Notes under the pieces: model-generated
Database searches by the model: none
What the model saw: the letters and a program-made list of their open reading frames with translations, nothing else
Told to the model about the DNA's origin: nothing
Position numbers and translations under genes: made by a program
Source of the DNA: an uncultured Alphaproteobacteria bacterium
GTDB taxonomy: Bacteria; Pseudomonadota; Alphaproteobacteria; Rs-D84
DNA: 64,000 nucleotides
Reading direction: 5' to 3'
Assembly: GCA_944389185.1 (NCBI GenBank)
Contig: CALXLL010000001.1
Coordinates: 1-64,000, forward strand
Part shown: in pieces, positions 34,791-44,637 of the stretch
Numbering within the stretch: the stretch's first letter is position 1
Layout of the letters: every line of letters starts with the position of its first letter

Positions 34791-35975
34791 ATGGCAAAAG
34801 ATAAATATTTATCTGTTCGAGATTCTGTTAGTGGGTTTTCTTTCGCAAACCTGGGGCTTTTTACAGGATTTGCAGACGGTATTTATAACGCCGTGTATTC
34901 TTTGGTGTTATTAGAGATTTTTCGTAGTTCTGCAATCGTCGGTATTTACGTTTCTGTATATGCAGCTTTTTGTATGATTGTCGGTTTGTTCGCAAACGAG
35001 CTTTTTCGTCTTTTTTCAAAAGTTAAAGTATTTTATTTTTCTATGCTTTTTCTGGGCTTGTGTTATTTGATGATGAGCTTTTCTATCAAACCAAGCACAT
35101 TTATTATATTAGATTACGTAACAGGAATAGCTGTAACGCTTGTCGGTGTGCTTATTCCGTTGTTTATGTCTGATTTTTCAAATCATATAGGAATGTCAAA
35201 GCTTAATTCCAGGTATCACTTATGGTTAAATGTTGGCGCTTTAATAGCACCTTTGATAGCAGTTAATATCGCAAACGCTTTTGATAATAGGTCTGCATTT
35301 TTTGCCGCTGGAATTATATATATAGCAGGTTGGTTGTTCTTTAAATATTTTAAAATAGTTCAAGAAAACAAACAAATTAAACAAGTAAACCCCAGAAGAA
35401 CTATTAAGTCGTTATGGAGAAATACTTTGGGGTTCTTTTCAAAGTCTGTTTTTGTAAGGGCGTATATTATAAACTTTTCGTATTATGCTTTAAGAGCTAT
35501 GAGGTATCTGTATGTGCCGATTGTCGTCATAGAGGCTGGTTTTTCAAAAGATGTTTTGGGGTGGGTATTGGCTATCGGGATTATTCCTTATTTGATAATG
35601 ACAGAATTGATGAGTAGCTTGGTTAAAAAGTTTGGAAAAAAGTTTTGGTTGGTTGTAGGTTTTTCTTCTTTTGCTATGTTTTCAAGTTTTGCAATATTTA
35701 CTAATGGTTATTTGTTGCTGGCTATTTTTATTGCTTGGCAGTTTTCAGGCGCCGTTATGGAATCTGTTCATGATTTATTATTTTTTGATAATACAAAAAA
35801 AGCAGAACAAACTAAATATTACGGTATATTCAGAACCAGCGTTAATTTGCCAAATGTTTTAGTCTCTATAATGGCGGCTGGTTGTATAACTGCTTTTGGA
35901 ACAACGTCTGCAGTATGGATAACAACCGCTGTAATCGGTTTTATGGCTGTGCTTATTTTAATGATGAAAAAATAG
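34791..35975 (+). CDS. Major facilitator superfamily transporter
   Basis: A 394-residue membrane protein with about 12 hydrophobic helices and a central loop (about 195-215), typical of MFS carriers. No specificity motif can be read. It has its own -10 (ATACAATATAT region) shortly before the ATG and is separated from recA by 66 bases. The substrate is unknown. Confidence 0.75.
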   Translation: MAKDKYLSVRDSVSGFSFANLGLFTGFADGIYNAVYSLVLLEIFRSSAIVGIYVSVYAAFCMIVGLFANELFRLFSKVKVFYFSMLFLGLCYLMMSFSIKPSTFIILDYVTGIAVTLVGVLIPLFMSDFSNHIGMSKLNSRYHLWLNVGALIAPLIAVNIANAFDNRSAFFAAGIIYIAGWLFFKYFKIVQENKQIKQVNPRRTIKSLWRNTLGFFSKSVFVRAYIINFSYYALRAMRYLYVPIVVIEAGFSKDVLGWVLAIGIIPYLIMTELMSSLVKKFGKKFWLVVGFSSFAMFSSFAIFTNGYLLLAIFIAWQFSGAVMESVHDLLFFDNTKKAEQTKYYGIFRTSVNLPNVLVSIMAAGCITAFGTTSAVWITTAVIGFMAVLILMMKK

Positions 35976-35986
35976 TCATATTTTGA

Positions 35987-36015
35987 TTGCACCAATGCGG
36001 TTTTCTTTGTATTAT
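35987..36015 (+). promoter_or_regulatory. recA promoter
   Basis: TTGCAC (35987-35992), a 17-base spacer and TATTAT (36010-36015). No GTTC-N7-GTTC LexA box, the alphaproteobacterial SOS operator, was seen around it. Confidence 0.5.
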
Positions 36016-36041
36016 TTCCTTGATAAGAAAAGGGGATATTT

Positions 36042-37127
36042 ATGGCAAAAAAAGAAGCAGTAAAAGAAACAAACGCACCAGCAAAAAATCCAGCTTTGGA
36101 ATCAGCTTTGGCACAAATTCAAAAGCAATTTGGTAAAGAAGCTATTATGAAAATGGGGGACGGCAGTCAGCAACAAATAGAAGCTATATCATCAGGTTCT
36201 TTGGGACTTGATATTGCTTTGGGTGTTGGCGGTTACCCACGTGGTAGAATAGTTGAAATATATGGACCTGAAAGTTCCGGTAAAACAACTCTGGCGTTGC
36301 ACGCGGTTGCGGAAGCTCAGAAAAAAGGTGGAACTTGCGCTTATATTGATGCAGAAAATGCTTTGGACCCTCATTATGCTAAAAAATTAGGCGTGGATGT
36401 TGCTAATTTGATTATATCTCAGCCTGATTCCGGTGAACAAGCGTTGGAAATCGCAGATACTTTAATAAAATCTGGGGCTGTTGATGTTGTTGTAATCGAT
36501 TCGGTTGCGGCGTTGGTCCCAAAGGCTGAATTGGAAGGTAATATCGGTGATTCTTTTGTTGGAACTACAGCAAGATTGATGTCACAATCTTTGAAAAAAT
36601 TGGCGGGCAGCGTTTCCAGAAGTAATACTTTATTGATATTTATAAATCAGATTCGTATGAAAATTGGCGTTATGTTCGGTAACCCTGAAACTACGTCTGG
36701 CGGTAATGCTTTGAAGTTCTATGCGTCAGTCCGCTTGGATATTCGCAGAACAGGTCAGATAAAAGATAAAGAAACTATTGTTGGTAATGAAACAAGAGTA
36801 AAAATCGTAAAGAATAAAGTTGCACCGCCTTTTAAAACCGTTGATTTTAAGATTATGTATGGTGAAGGTATATCAAGAATAAGCGAGATTCTGGATATGG
36901 GTGTAAAATGTGATTTAATAGAAAAAGCCGGAAGTTTTTATTCTTATAATAACGAACGTATGGGGCAGGGCGAAGCGAATGCAAGAGCTTGGTTGAAAGA
37001 CCACCCAGAAGTTCAAAAAGAATTACAAGATAAAATTATGGCTAAATCTTCGGGAATAGCAGAAGAAATGACAACGGGTCCTGTCAATGAAGAAGAGGAA
37101 GACGATATTTTACCGATTGAAGAATAA
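36042..37127 (+). CDS. recA: Recombinase RecA
   Basis: A 361-residue recombinase that forms filaments on single-stranded DNA and drives strand exchange and SOS signalling. Walker [10 protein letters not shown] is at about 69-77, the Walker B region [13 protein letters not shown] at about 149-161, and the MSQSLRKL-like MSQSLKKL and [14 protein letters not shown] are visible. The C-terminus is acidic as usual. An AAGGGG site precedes the ATG, and the gene is followed 14 bases later by a glycosyltransferase gene. Confidence 0.97.
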   Translation: MAKKEAVKETNAPAKNPALESALAQIQKQFGKEAIMKMGDGSQQQIEAISSGSLGLDIALGVGGYPRGRIVEIYGPESSGKTTLALHAVAEAQKKGGTCAYIDAENALDPHYAKKLGVDVANLIISQPDSGEQALEIADTLIKSGAVDVVVIDSVAALVPKAELEGNIGDSFVGTTARLMSQSLKKLAGSVSRSNTLLIFINQIRMKIGVMFGNPETTSGGNALKFYASVRLDIRRTGQIKDKETIVGNETRVKIVKNKVAPPFKTVDFKIMYGEGISRISEILDMGVKCDLIEKAGSFYSYNNERMGQGEANARAWLKDHPEVQKELQDKIMAKSSGIAEEMTTGPVNEEEEDDILPIEE

Positions 37128-37141
37128 GAAAAGGAGTTCTT

Positions 37142-38038
37142 ATGGCAGCTGCAAGATTTTATGCAACTTTAAATATAATCTTTCGCGGGCACATATTTAA
37201 TTGGTTTTGGCGCCCAAAAGAAAAAAGAAGGGCCGTTAGATATAAAGTAATTTCAGATGTAATACCGAAATATTTAGAAAGATATTTACCTGCGGCTGCC
37301 AAAATAAAAGAAAGAAAAGTAGTTAAAAACGATAAAAACGAAAAAATATTCTCGATTTGGTTGCAGGGTGAAGAAAATGCACCAGCTTTAGTAAAAGCTT
37401 GTTTTAGAAATATTCGTAAATACTGTAAGCAAGAATTGGTTGTTTTGGACGAAAAAACTTTATTTAAGTATATAACTTTACCAGATTATATCCTAGAAAA
37501 ACGTAAAAATGGTTTGATAAAAAATGCTCATTTCGCCGATATTTGCAGGGTAGAACTGTTGTATGAATATGGTGGTATATGGCTGGATGCTACGGATTTT
37601 GTCACTTCTGATATACCACAATGGATTATAGACGAAGATTTTTTCGTATATTTGGTAGGTAAGAAAGGGTCGTTTTCGTATAGTTTTATGCAGAATTGTT
37701 TTATAAGGTCAAGAAAAGGTGCTTATTTACTTGACGCGTGGCGCGCAATGATTCTTGATTATTGGAAATATGAAAATCATACTTTTGATTATTTTGTTCA
37801 TCAGCTATTATTTAAAACTTTGGTCACAAACGATGAAAGAGCAAAAAAATATTTTGACAAAATGCCACATGTGGACCAAGATCCAACTCATACGGTTTGG
37901 TGGCAGTATCGTAATAAACCCTTTAATAAAGAACTTTTTAGTAAACTAACATCCGGTGCGTTTTTTCAGAAAACTAATTATAAAAATATAAAAGAACCAA
38001 TCCCGGGAAGTTTTGCCGAAGTAATGATGGATATGTAA
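37142..38038 (+). CDS. Capsular-type glycosyltransferase (GT32-like, DXD)
   Basis: A 298-residue glycosyltransferase. The region KNAHFADICRVELLYEYGGIWLDATDF is characteristic of the capsular synthesis/Gly_transf_sug group, with the metal-binding DATD acting as DXD near 151-154. FSIWLQGEENAPALVKACF near 65-83 is also typical. It transfers a sugar from a nucleotide donor to a surface polysaccharide. It is the first of the sugar-transfer cluster, 14 bases after recA, with an AAAGGAG site. Confidence 0.8.
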   Translation: MAAARFYATLNIIFRGHIFNWFWRPKEKRRAVRYKVISDVIPKYLERYLPAAAKIKERKVVKNDKNEKIFSIWLQGEENAPALVKACFRNIRKYCKQELVVLDEKTLFKYITLPDYILEKRKNGLIKNAHFADICRVELLYEYGGIWLDATDFVTSDIPQWIIDEDFFVYLVGKKGSFSYSFMQNCFIRSRKGAYLLDAWRAMILDYWKYENHTFDYFVHQLLFKTLVTNDERAKKYFDKMPHVDQDPTHTVWWQYRNKPFNKELFSKLTSGAFFQKTNYKNIKEPIPGSFAEVMMDM

Positions 38039-38054
38039 TTTTAAGGAGTCTTTA

Positions 38055-39077
38055 ATGCCAGCTGTTTCCGTAATAATACCTGTTTATAATGTAGAAAAGT
38101 ATTTGCGTAGGTGTTTGGATAGTGTATTAAATCAGACCTTTACAGATTGGGAAGCAATATGCGTAAATGATGGCAGCCCAGATAATAGTTTAGACATCCT
38201 TAAAGAATATGCTAAAAAAGATTCAAGATTTAAAATCGTTGATAAAAAAAATGGTGGTTTATCGGATGCTAGAAACGCGGGTATGAAAATAGCAACTGGT
38301 GATTATATTTTATATTTAGATAGCGATGATTTTATCCATCCACAGACTGTGGAGATAACACATTATTTGGCTAAGAAAGATGGGGCAGATATCGTTTCTT
38401 TTACTTATGATAGAATATATAGACCGCAGTTAATGGTGCGCTATAAGCTTGGTTTAGATACGGATAACGTAATACCGACAAGAATAAAAAAGAAATACAA
38501 TTTATCAAAAATCAAAACGTTGGTTACGGAAGACGTTTTTGAGTATGCAACAGAGAAAACTCATAATATGTTTAACCCGAAAAGAAAATGGTTAATAAAA
38601 CATTGTCAGGTTTGGAAAAATCTTTATAAGAAAGACTTGATTAAAGACATACCTTTTATAAAAGGAATCTTGTTTGAAGACTTTCCTTGGTGGAGTGAAG
38701 TTATGTTGCGTAATCCGAAAGTAACTATAGCTCCGTTACCGTTATATTTTTATATACCTAATTTTAAGGGAATTGTTTTATCTGCTAAACAGTTAAAGAT
38801 TATGCAAAGCTTGGTTGAAGGTATTAAATATTCTTATAACTTATATAAAAATAATGCAAACGAATATCAAATGAAAAAATGGTCAGAAAACTTTCGTTGG
38901 TTTTTCGTTTATTGGGCATTTCGCAAGCTTAAATATTTAGATAATAATACAGATATTGAAATAGCTCGAAAGCTTTTGTTGGATTTAGAAAAAAATGGCG
39001 TTTTAGACAACCCACCAACAAAACAAGCAAAAAAGCTTCGTTGCAATATTTGCAAGTTTATAAAAACTTGCAAATAA
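38055..39077 (+). CDS. Family 2 glycosyltransferase
   Basis: A 340-residue GT2 enzyme. The GT-A fold motifs are intact: VSVIIPVYNVEKYLRRCLDS at the start, NDGSPDNS, the second ADxxN-like GGLSDARNAG, and LDSDDF (DXD) near 89-94. The C-terminal half is variable and basic. It follows the previous gene by 16 bases with a TAAGGAG site and is probably cotranscribed. The acceptor is unknown. Confidence 0.88.
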   Translation: MPAVSVIIPVYNVEKYLRRCLDSVLNQTFTDWEAICVNDGSPDNSLDILKEYAKKDSRFKIVDKKNGGLSDARNAGMKIATGDYILYLDSDDFIHPQTVEITHYLAKKDGADIVSFTYDRIYRPQLMVRYKLGLDTDNVIPTRIKKKYNLSKIKTLVTEDVFEYATEKTHNMFNPKRKWLIKHCQVWKNLYKKDLIKDIPFIKGILFEDFPWWSEVMLRNPKVTIAPLPLYFYIPNFKGIVLSAKQLKIMQSLVEGIKYSYNLYKNNANEYQMKKWSENFRWFFVYWAFRKLKYLDNNTDIEIARKLLLDLEKNGVLDNPPTKQAKKLRCNICKFIKTCK

Positions 39078-39082
39078 TAAAA

Positions 39083-40084
39083 TTATTTTTCAAACGGTGA
39101 TTTTTCTGGAAAACGCTTTTCCATATAGTTTGCATTGTTTTTTAAGATTTGTTCATCGGTATCTATCGAATCGTTTATGCAAAATATCGGTGCACGTTTA
39201 AGTGCTTTTGCAGCCGTTTTGGTGTCAGTGCAATATACGGGTGATTTTTTCGTTTGAAAGTAAAACATCGTATTGTATAAAAACGAAAGAATAGGGAACT
39301 TGGAATGTTTCATTGCTCGGGCATGATAAAACTTTGCTTTCCCATGCACAAAATCATATAAGTTAAACATCCAACGCTGAATTTCATTATTTGTTCTGAA
39401 TTTATTTCTTATTTGTTCGTCTATTTGCTTGTTAAATAAAGGATGGTTTCGACAGACTTCCCAAGATGATTTTATATAAGGGTCAATTCCATGCGAAGGA
39501 CGGTATTTATAAACGTTCTTTTTATATATGTCGCTTATCTTTTTTGCAGATAATATAAGCGTTTGAGTGTAAGCGTCTTCTTTTTCTAGCCAACGTCCGA
39601 CATTTTTACTTTTCTGCTTCATGGAAGCATATAAAACTTTTGCACGACCTTTCTTATCATAAAAGAAATCTGGACTTAAAGGTCTGTTGAAAAAGAAATC
39701 ATCATTCATAAGTAAAAAATGTTCTGAAAGTCCTTTTATATTAGGTATGCACATTTCTATAGCATTAGAATTAAAAGTTGGTAAAGCATCAGCTGGAAAA
39801 ATATCTTCGTGCGGAATGATAGTAATTTTTGGGTGCTTGGCGTTTAACCATTTGGGAACCTGATTAAAACCAGTAATTATATAAATATGGTTTACCCAAG
39901 GTGCATATTTGGCAACACTTCGCAAAGAGTGTTTAAATTCTCCGTTGTCGCGCCAACGTGATTCGTCATACGCATATTCTGGGACGTTTTCAGCACCTTT
40001 AATTATCTTTTCCCATTTATTTTTTGTTGCCCGCCATTTTTTATCTGCGCTATCCACCCATAAATATACAATATCTATTTTCAT
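39083..40084 (-). CDS. Stealth-family sugar-phosphate transferase
   Basis: A 333-residue Stealth protein. Conserved region 1 (IDIVYLWVDSADKKW) begins at residue 3. Region 2 runs RWRDNGEFKHSLRSVAKYAPW, HIYIITGFNQVPKWL, LPTFNSNAIE and LLMNDDFFF. Later segments with PSHGIDPY match region 3. Family members transfer hexose-1-phosphate to build phosphodiester-linked capsules; homologues occur from bacteria to animal GlcNAc-phosphotransferase. It is the last gene of the minus-strand part of the cluster and its stop faces the GT2 gene at 6 bases. Confidence 0.88.
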   Translation of the reverse strand: MKIDIVYLWVDSADKKWRATKNKWEKIIKGAENVPEYAYDESRWRDNGEFKHSLRSVAKYAPWVNHIYIITGFNQVPKWLNAKHPKITIIPHEDIFPADALPTFNSNAIEMCIPNIKGLSEHFLLMNDDFFFNRPLSPDFFYDKKGRAKVLYASMKQKSKNVGRWLEKEDAYTQTLILSAKKISDIYKKNVYKYRPSHGIDPYIKSSWEVCRNHPLFNKQIDEQIRNKFRTNNEIQRWMFNLYDFVHGKAKFYHARAMKHSKFPILSFLYNTMFYFQTKKSPVYCTDTKTAAKALKRAPIFCINDSIDTDEQILKNNANYMEKRFPEKSPFEK

Positions 40085-40095
40085 ATTTTTCGCCT

Positions 40096-40539
40096 TTATA
40101 TCATTCTTATTCCAAGTAAATAATATTTCTTTTTATTATCTAATTCAGAAACTTTTATTTTAAATAAAGATAAAACTTTTAATAATAAAAAGTCGTGCTT
40201 AATACCGTCATTATATTCATATATTAAGCCACCAAGTATTTTTTTATATGTCATAAATTGTCTATATAAAATATTTTTTATTATTTTATTGGTTCTTTTA
40301 TCTGTGTTGTTAAAATTATAATTTTCTGATATAAAAGGTTGACATAAATCAAATATTTCTTGTTTGTATTTATCTTTTTTTGCATAACTTTTTGCTATTT
40401 TTAACGAAGCGTCTGTGCTGCAATCATCAACACATATTATTTCTATGTCTTTATATGTTTGATCTATTAAAGATTTTAAGCATTTGTCTAAATATTGTTC
40501 TAAATTATATATTGGAACAATTATTGATATCTCTGCCAT
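40096..40539 (-). pseudogene. Internally deleted family 2 glycosyltransferase
   Basis: A 147-residue reading frame. Residues 1-58 are a normal GT2 start (SIIVPIYNLEQYLDKCLKSL, VDDCSTDAS, SYAKKDK). After that the expected catalytic core (GGLS.ARN.G and the DSDD motif) is missing, and the sequence resumes with a C-terminal-type helical region. An in-frame deletion of the core is the simplest reading, so it is probably inactive, though still translated. A ribosome-binding site is weak, and it is sandwiched between glycosyltransferase-type genes. Confidence 0.65.
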
Positions 40540-40542
40540 TTA

Positions 40543-41376
40543 TTATATTCCTGTTTTAATAAAACTTTCTGGTATTTCTGTTACCCATTTTAACCCAAAC
40601 ATTGCAGGTTTGTTTAAGTCGTATATAGGACGCACAAAGGTCTGCAAGATTCTTGCCAGCGTTTTAGACTTATTTTTTTTCTTTGATTCGCTGATTAAGT
40701 AGATTGTTTTGGCACGCTTTTTTAAGTGCTTTTCCCAAGAAGGATTTCTATCCCCGATTTTGTTCTTTATCATTTCTAAATCTACGCTGCCAAAGTGTAA
40801 TAAATAAAGGTTCTTGTCTATATGAAAGTTGTGACCTTTGACGCTATGAAAACCGCTGCCCCAAATTGCCGGTTTAAATAAAACAACAGGCTTTGTATAC
40901 CTGGTTGATAATAAAGCATGCTTTCGTTGCTCTAAAAAAGGTTTGTTTGTGTCTAAACTTTTTTCTGTTTGTAAATCTTGCCCTATGTCCAGACCTAAAC
41001 CAGATACAGATGTCCTATTTTTTATTCCAGATAGGTATTCTGGTAAACTTATGTTTAAAGCAGGGTCAATAACCAAAAATTCGTCACAATCACAACCTAT
41101 GACGATATCATAGCCTTCGTTGAACAGTTTCTTTGCTAAATCTGATAAAAGCAGTATTCTTGTTTTGTCCCCTTTTTGAACTTGTTCTTCTTTATGCGGA
41201 AGTTTCGTTATATTTGATTTACCGGCTTTTGATGGATTTTTTTGGTCTAATCCATCTAAATATATATACAGGTTTTCTTCACCAAGTAAACTACCATAAT
41301 ATTTTATCCAACGGTTTAAAAAAAACTCGTCATTTCTTGCCATTGTTATGGCTGCTATTTTTTTTTCTTTTTTCAT
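40543..41376 (-). CDS. Glycosyltransferase (family 2/92-like)
   Basis: A 277-residue protein with AAITMARNDEFFLNRWIKYYGSLLG at the start, a pattern of the Glyco_tranf_2_4/GT92-like group, and the acidic CDCDEFLVID (DXD-like) near 96-105. The C-terminal half has an HFGSVDLEMIKNK segment. The start overlaps the RgpF-like gene stop by 4 bases (ATGA), implying coupled translation. The sugar and acceptor are unknown. Confidence 0.78.
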   Translation of the reverse strand: MKKEKKIAAITMARNDEFFLNRWIKYYGSLLGEENLYIYLDGLDQKNPSKAGKSNITKLPHKEEQVQKGDKTRILLLSDLAKKLFNEGYDIVIGCDCDEFLVIDPALNISLPEYLSGIKNRTSVSGLGLDIGQDLQTEKSLDTNKPFLEQRKHALLSTRYTKPVVLFKPAIWGSGFHSVKGHNFHIDKNLYLLHFGSVDLEMIKNKIGDRNPSWEKHLKKRAKTIYLISESKKKNKSKTLARILQTFVRPIYDLNKPAMFGLKWVTEIPESFIKTGI

Positions 41377-42221
41377 ATTCCCTCTATAAAAAGCTTTATA
41401 AATAAACGGCGTATACTTCTATATGCTATTTTAATAGGATTTTTTGTTAAAAGCCAGTATATATATTTTTCCCCATAAACACGTTTCGCATTTTGTAAAA
41501 TAGCATACCTTATTTCAGGTGATATACTTTTCATAACGTATAATACCTGTGTGCCAAGCGTCCCTTGCTTTGCATAAAAAGCGGTCTTTTTCATAAACGG
41601 TAACTTCTTTTTATATAAGTATTTTATTCTATTATATATACCTCGGCCCTTAATAGTATATAAACAATAAAAGCTTAATTTATTTTTTATCAATTTGTCC
41701 GTAAAACCGTTTTCATATAATATACATATATAAGCTTTGTTTTCTTGTTTTGTTACAGATTTTATAAAATCGTCAAACCAATTAGATAAAAATACTTTCT
41801 GGGTCATTCCGATAAACCATGATTGTATGTGCGGATGTTTTTTATGCGGATTATAAACCAGACCAAAAGCATCTTTTTTACTATTTTCCATCTTTTCTAA
41901 ATATGGTTGTAAGTCGTATAACGGACCATATACAGAGTCGTTAACTAGATATAAATAATCGTAATTTTTTAATAAATCATGCTCTTTGGCATATAAATAA
42001 GCTCTTTTATAAGAACCGAAATCATATTCTTTATGACGATTTCCACTTGCAAATATAACGAAAGGTTTTACTTTATCCAGTTGCGTTTCGTCGCAATCGC
42101 TATCCATTACTAAAATAGCATCACCAAGCTTAGATAAAGACGATACCTGATGAATTAACGATTCGTCTATTATACCGTCCTTATCATAACCTGCTATTAG
42201 AAATAAGCGTTTAGGCTTCAA
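41373..42221 (-). CDS. Rhamnan-synthesis-F (RgpF)-like protein
   Basis: A 282-residue protein matching the RgpF family (PF05045): NRHKEYDFGSYKRAYLYAKE, YDYLYLVNDSVYGPLYDLQPYLEKME, then HIQSWFIGMTQKVF. RgpF-like proteins add or initiate rhamnose/glucose side chains in cell-wall polysaccharides. The C-terminus is strongly basic. The start overlaps typA by 11 bases, so it is read from the typA transcript on the minus strand. Confidence 0.8.
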   Translation of the reverse strand: MKPKRLFLIAGYDKDGIIDESLIHQVSSLSKLGDAILVMDSDCDETQLDKVKPFVIFASGNRHKEYDFGSYKRAYLYAKEHDLLKNYDYLYLVNDSVYGPLYDLQPYLEKMENSKKDAFGLVYNPHKKHPHIQSWFIGMTQKVFLSNWFDDFIKSVTKQENKAYICILYENGFTDKLIKNKLSFYCLYTIKGRGIYNRIKYLYKKKLPFMKKTAFYAKQGTLGTQVLYVMKSISPEIRYAILQNAKRVYGEKYIYWLLTKNPIKIAYRSIRRLFIKLFIEGI

Positions 42222-44043
42222 CGTTTTTCCTTGTCTTTTTTCTTATGTTACTATCAAGTTCCTTTTTGCGCAAACGAATCGTAGCAGGGGTGACTTCTAC
42301 TAATTCATCGTCTTGAATATAAGATAAAGCTTCTTCCAAAGACATTTTACGTGGTGGTGCAAGGAATAGTTTTTCATCTGCCGTAACTGATCTGATATTT
42401 GTCAGCTCTTTACCTTTTACAGGGTTTACTTCTAAGTCGTTTTCTTTGCTGTGTTCACCTATAATCATGCCAGAGTAAACTTCTGTTTGTGGACCTACAA
42501 ACAGCGTTCCACGTGGTTGTAAGTTAAATAAAGCGTATGTTGCCGTAACCCCGTTTTCCATAGATACTAAAACACCTGGTCTATACTGTGATATAGGACC
42601 ACGATACGCTTCATAACCAGAAAATACTCGGTTCATAATACCAGTTCCGCGTGTGTCTGTTCTGAATTCAGATAAATAACCGATTAAACCGCGCGATGGT
42701 GCAGAAAATACGATTCGCGTTTTCCCAGCACCGGAAGATTTCATCTCGGTTATAGTTGCTTTACGTTTTGTCATTTTTTCAATAACAACACCGCTATATT
42801 CATCGTCTACATCAATGACAACTTCTTCAATTGGTTCAAGCTTTTCACCGTTTGGACCTTCTTTCATTACAACGCGTGGGCGGCTGACGCTGAGTTCAAA
42901 GCCTTCGCGGCGCATGGTTTCTATTAATATCCCAAGTTGTAATTCACCGCGCCCAGATACTTCGAATGCTTCGTTGTTTTCACTTTGCGTAACTTTCAAA
43001 GCAATGTTTGTTTCTGCTTCTTTGAATAATCTTTCACCAATCATTCTGGAAGTTAATTTCTTGCCGGATTTTCCTGCCAAAGGTGAAGTGTTAACAAAGA
43101 ACGTCATCGTTAAAGTTGGTGGGTCAATAGGCATAGCTGGGATAGGTTCGATGACTTCAGGTGCACAAAGCGTATCTGCAACGGTTGCCTTTGAAAATCC
43201 CGCTATAACAACAATGTCACCAGCAGAAGCAGAATCCAGTGATACTTTTTCAACACCACGGTGTTCTATGATTTTGGTTATTTTAGCGTTTTCAATAAAT
43301 TCACCTTTCATATTTATTGCTTTCACTGCTTGACCAACTTTTACGGTCCCTGATTCTATTTTACCCGTTAATATTCTGCCAACATAAGGGTCGGCTTCCA
43401 ACGTAGTGGCAAGCATTTTAAATGGTGCGTCTATTTGGCATCTTGTCCCGTTACAATCCGGTGCAGGAACGTGATCGATGATTAATTGAAATAAAGGCGT
43501 TAAGTCTTTGTGTTCGTCTTTTAAATCACGGACTGCCCAACCGTCACGACCGACAGAATATAAATATGGAAAATCAAGTTGAGAATCTGTTGCACCAAGC
43601 TTATCAAATAAATCAAAAGTTTCGTTTAAAACTTCTTCTGGACGGGCGTCAGCTCTATCTACCTTGTTTATGCATACGATGGGACGAAGCCCAAGTTTAA
43701 GTGCTTTTGATAGCACGAACTTCGTTTGTGGTAACGGACCTTCTGCTGCGTCAACCAGCAAAACAACACCGTCAACCATAGATAAAATACGTTCAACTTC
43801 ACCGCCAAAATCTGCGTGCCCAGGTGTGTCTACTATGTTTATTTTATAACCGTTCCATAATATAGAAGTTGGTTTTGCGGAAATTGTGATGCCGCGTTCG
43901 CGTTCTATATCACCGCTGTCCATAACCCTATCTTCAACTTTTTCATTTGCACGAAATGTTCCTGCTTGCTTTAACATATTATCAACCAAAGTCGTCTTAC
44001 CGTGGTCAACATGAGCAATAATTGCAATATTGCGAATTTTCAT
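42211..44043 (-). CDS. typA: Ribosome-associated GTPase TypA/BipA
   Basis: A 610-residue translational GTPase related to EF-G, involved in 50S assembly and stress or cold growth. G1 is AHVDHGKTT (10-18), G3 DTPGHADFGGEVER and G4 NKVD. The C-terminal domain unique to BipA is complete (RGTLFVGPQTEVYSGMIIGEH). It heads a minus-strand unit that continues into the RgpF-like gene and the other glycosyltransferase-type genes. Confidence 0.97.
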   Translation of the reverse strand: MKIRNIAIIAHVDHGKTTLVDNMLKQAGTFRANEKVEDRVMDSGDIERERGITISAKPTSILWNGYKINIVDTPGHADFGGEVERILSMVDGVVLLVDAAEGPLPQTKFVLSKALKLGLRPIVCINKVDRADARPEEVLNETFDLFDKLGATDSQLDFPYLYSVGRDGWAVRDLKDEHKDLTPLFQLIIDHVPAPDCNGTRCQIDAPFKMLATTLEADPYVGRILTGKIESGTVKVGQAVKAINMKGEFIENAKITKIIEHRGVEKVSLDSASAGDIVVIAGFSKATVADTLCAPEVIEPIPAMPIDPPTLTMTFFVNTSPLAGKSGKKLTSRMIGERLFKEAETNIALKVTQSENNEAFEVSGRGELQLGILIETMRREGFELSVSRPRVVMKEGPNGEKLEPIEEVVIDVDDEYSGVVIEKMTKRKATITEMKSSGAGKTRIVFSAPSRGLIGYLSEFRTDTRGTGIMNRVFSGYEAYRGPISQYRPGVLVSMENGVTATYALFNLQPRGTLFVGPQTEVYSGMIIGEHSKENDLEVNPVKGKELTNIRSVTADEKLFLAPPRKMSLEEALSYIQDDELVEVTPATIRLRKKELDSNIRKKTRKNVEA

Positions 44044-44197
44044 ATTTTTTTACCCTTTACATTATATTTTTCACACATATAGGATATATCTTTTTTCTTG
44101 TTTTTCAACTTATTAAGAAAAAAAGTTTACAAAAAACTTGATTTTTGTCAACTTTGGTTTATATTATATGTGTCATACTTATTAAAAGGATTAAAAT

Positions 44198-44611
44198 ATG
44201 GCTATAGATTATGATTTAACTATTAAGAAAGCTTTTTCTGATTGCTTGGAATATTTGAACGCCTGTAAGCAAAAAACAAAAAGCTCTTATAGTTATAGTT
44301 GCTTGAACTGTAATATACAGTCTTTAAAAAAGATTTCTTCTAACCCAAAGCAGTTCGTTAATATTCATAAAAGAGTTAAATATGCTCCGATTGTTTCTAT
44401 TAATGAAATAAACCCAAAATTTGACCAAACTTTAAATAACTTTTTGGATAAAATAGATTCTTATTATTCTGCCGAAGCAACCAAGCCAGAAGCAACAAAG
44501 GCTTTGGTAGATTCAATAGAATCTTTACACGTTGTTATAGATAAATGTAATTTAAAGACCTTATGGTTAGATTTAGTAAAGCCAAAAAGATTTCTTGTAA
44601 AAACAAGATAA
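44198..44611 (+). CDS. Hypothetical helical protein
   Basis: A 137-residue protein, mostly helical, with four Cys residues in the first third (C16, C23, C35, C38 approximately) in a CLNC pattern and a basic C-terminus. There is no signal peptide. It is monocistronic between its own promoter-like TTGATT/TATATT pair (44138-44165) and a bidirectional terminator. I do not recognise the family. Confidence 0.65.
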   Translation: MAIDYDLTIKKAFSDCLEYLNACKQKTKSSYSYSCLNCNIQSLKKISSNPKQFVNIHKRVKYAPIVSINEINPKFDQTLNNFLDKIDSYYSAEATKPEATKALVDSIESLHVVIDKCNLKTLWLDLVKPKRFLVKTR

Positions 44612-44637
44612 AAAAACGGGGATTACCCCGTTTTTTT
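44611..44637. terminator. Bidirectional terminator between hypothetical gene and serS
   Basis: A-run, CGGGG, loop ATTA, CCCCG and a T-run, overlapping the serS stop codon. Confidence 0.88.

Noticed and set aside
35975-36042. LexA box in front of recA
   Set aside because: No GTTC-N7-GTTC or GAAC-N7-GAAC arrangement is visible in this interval.
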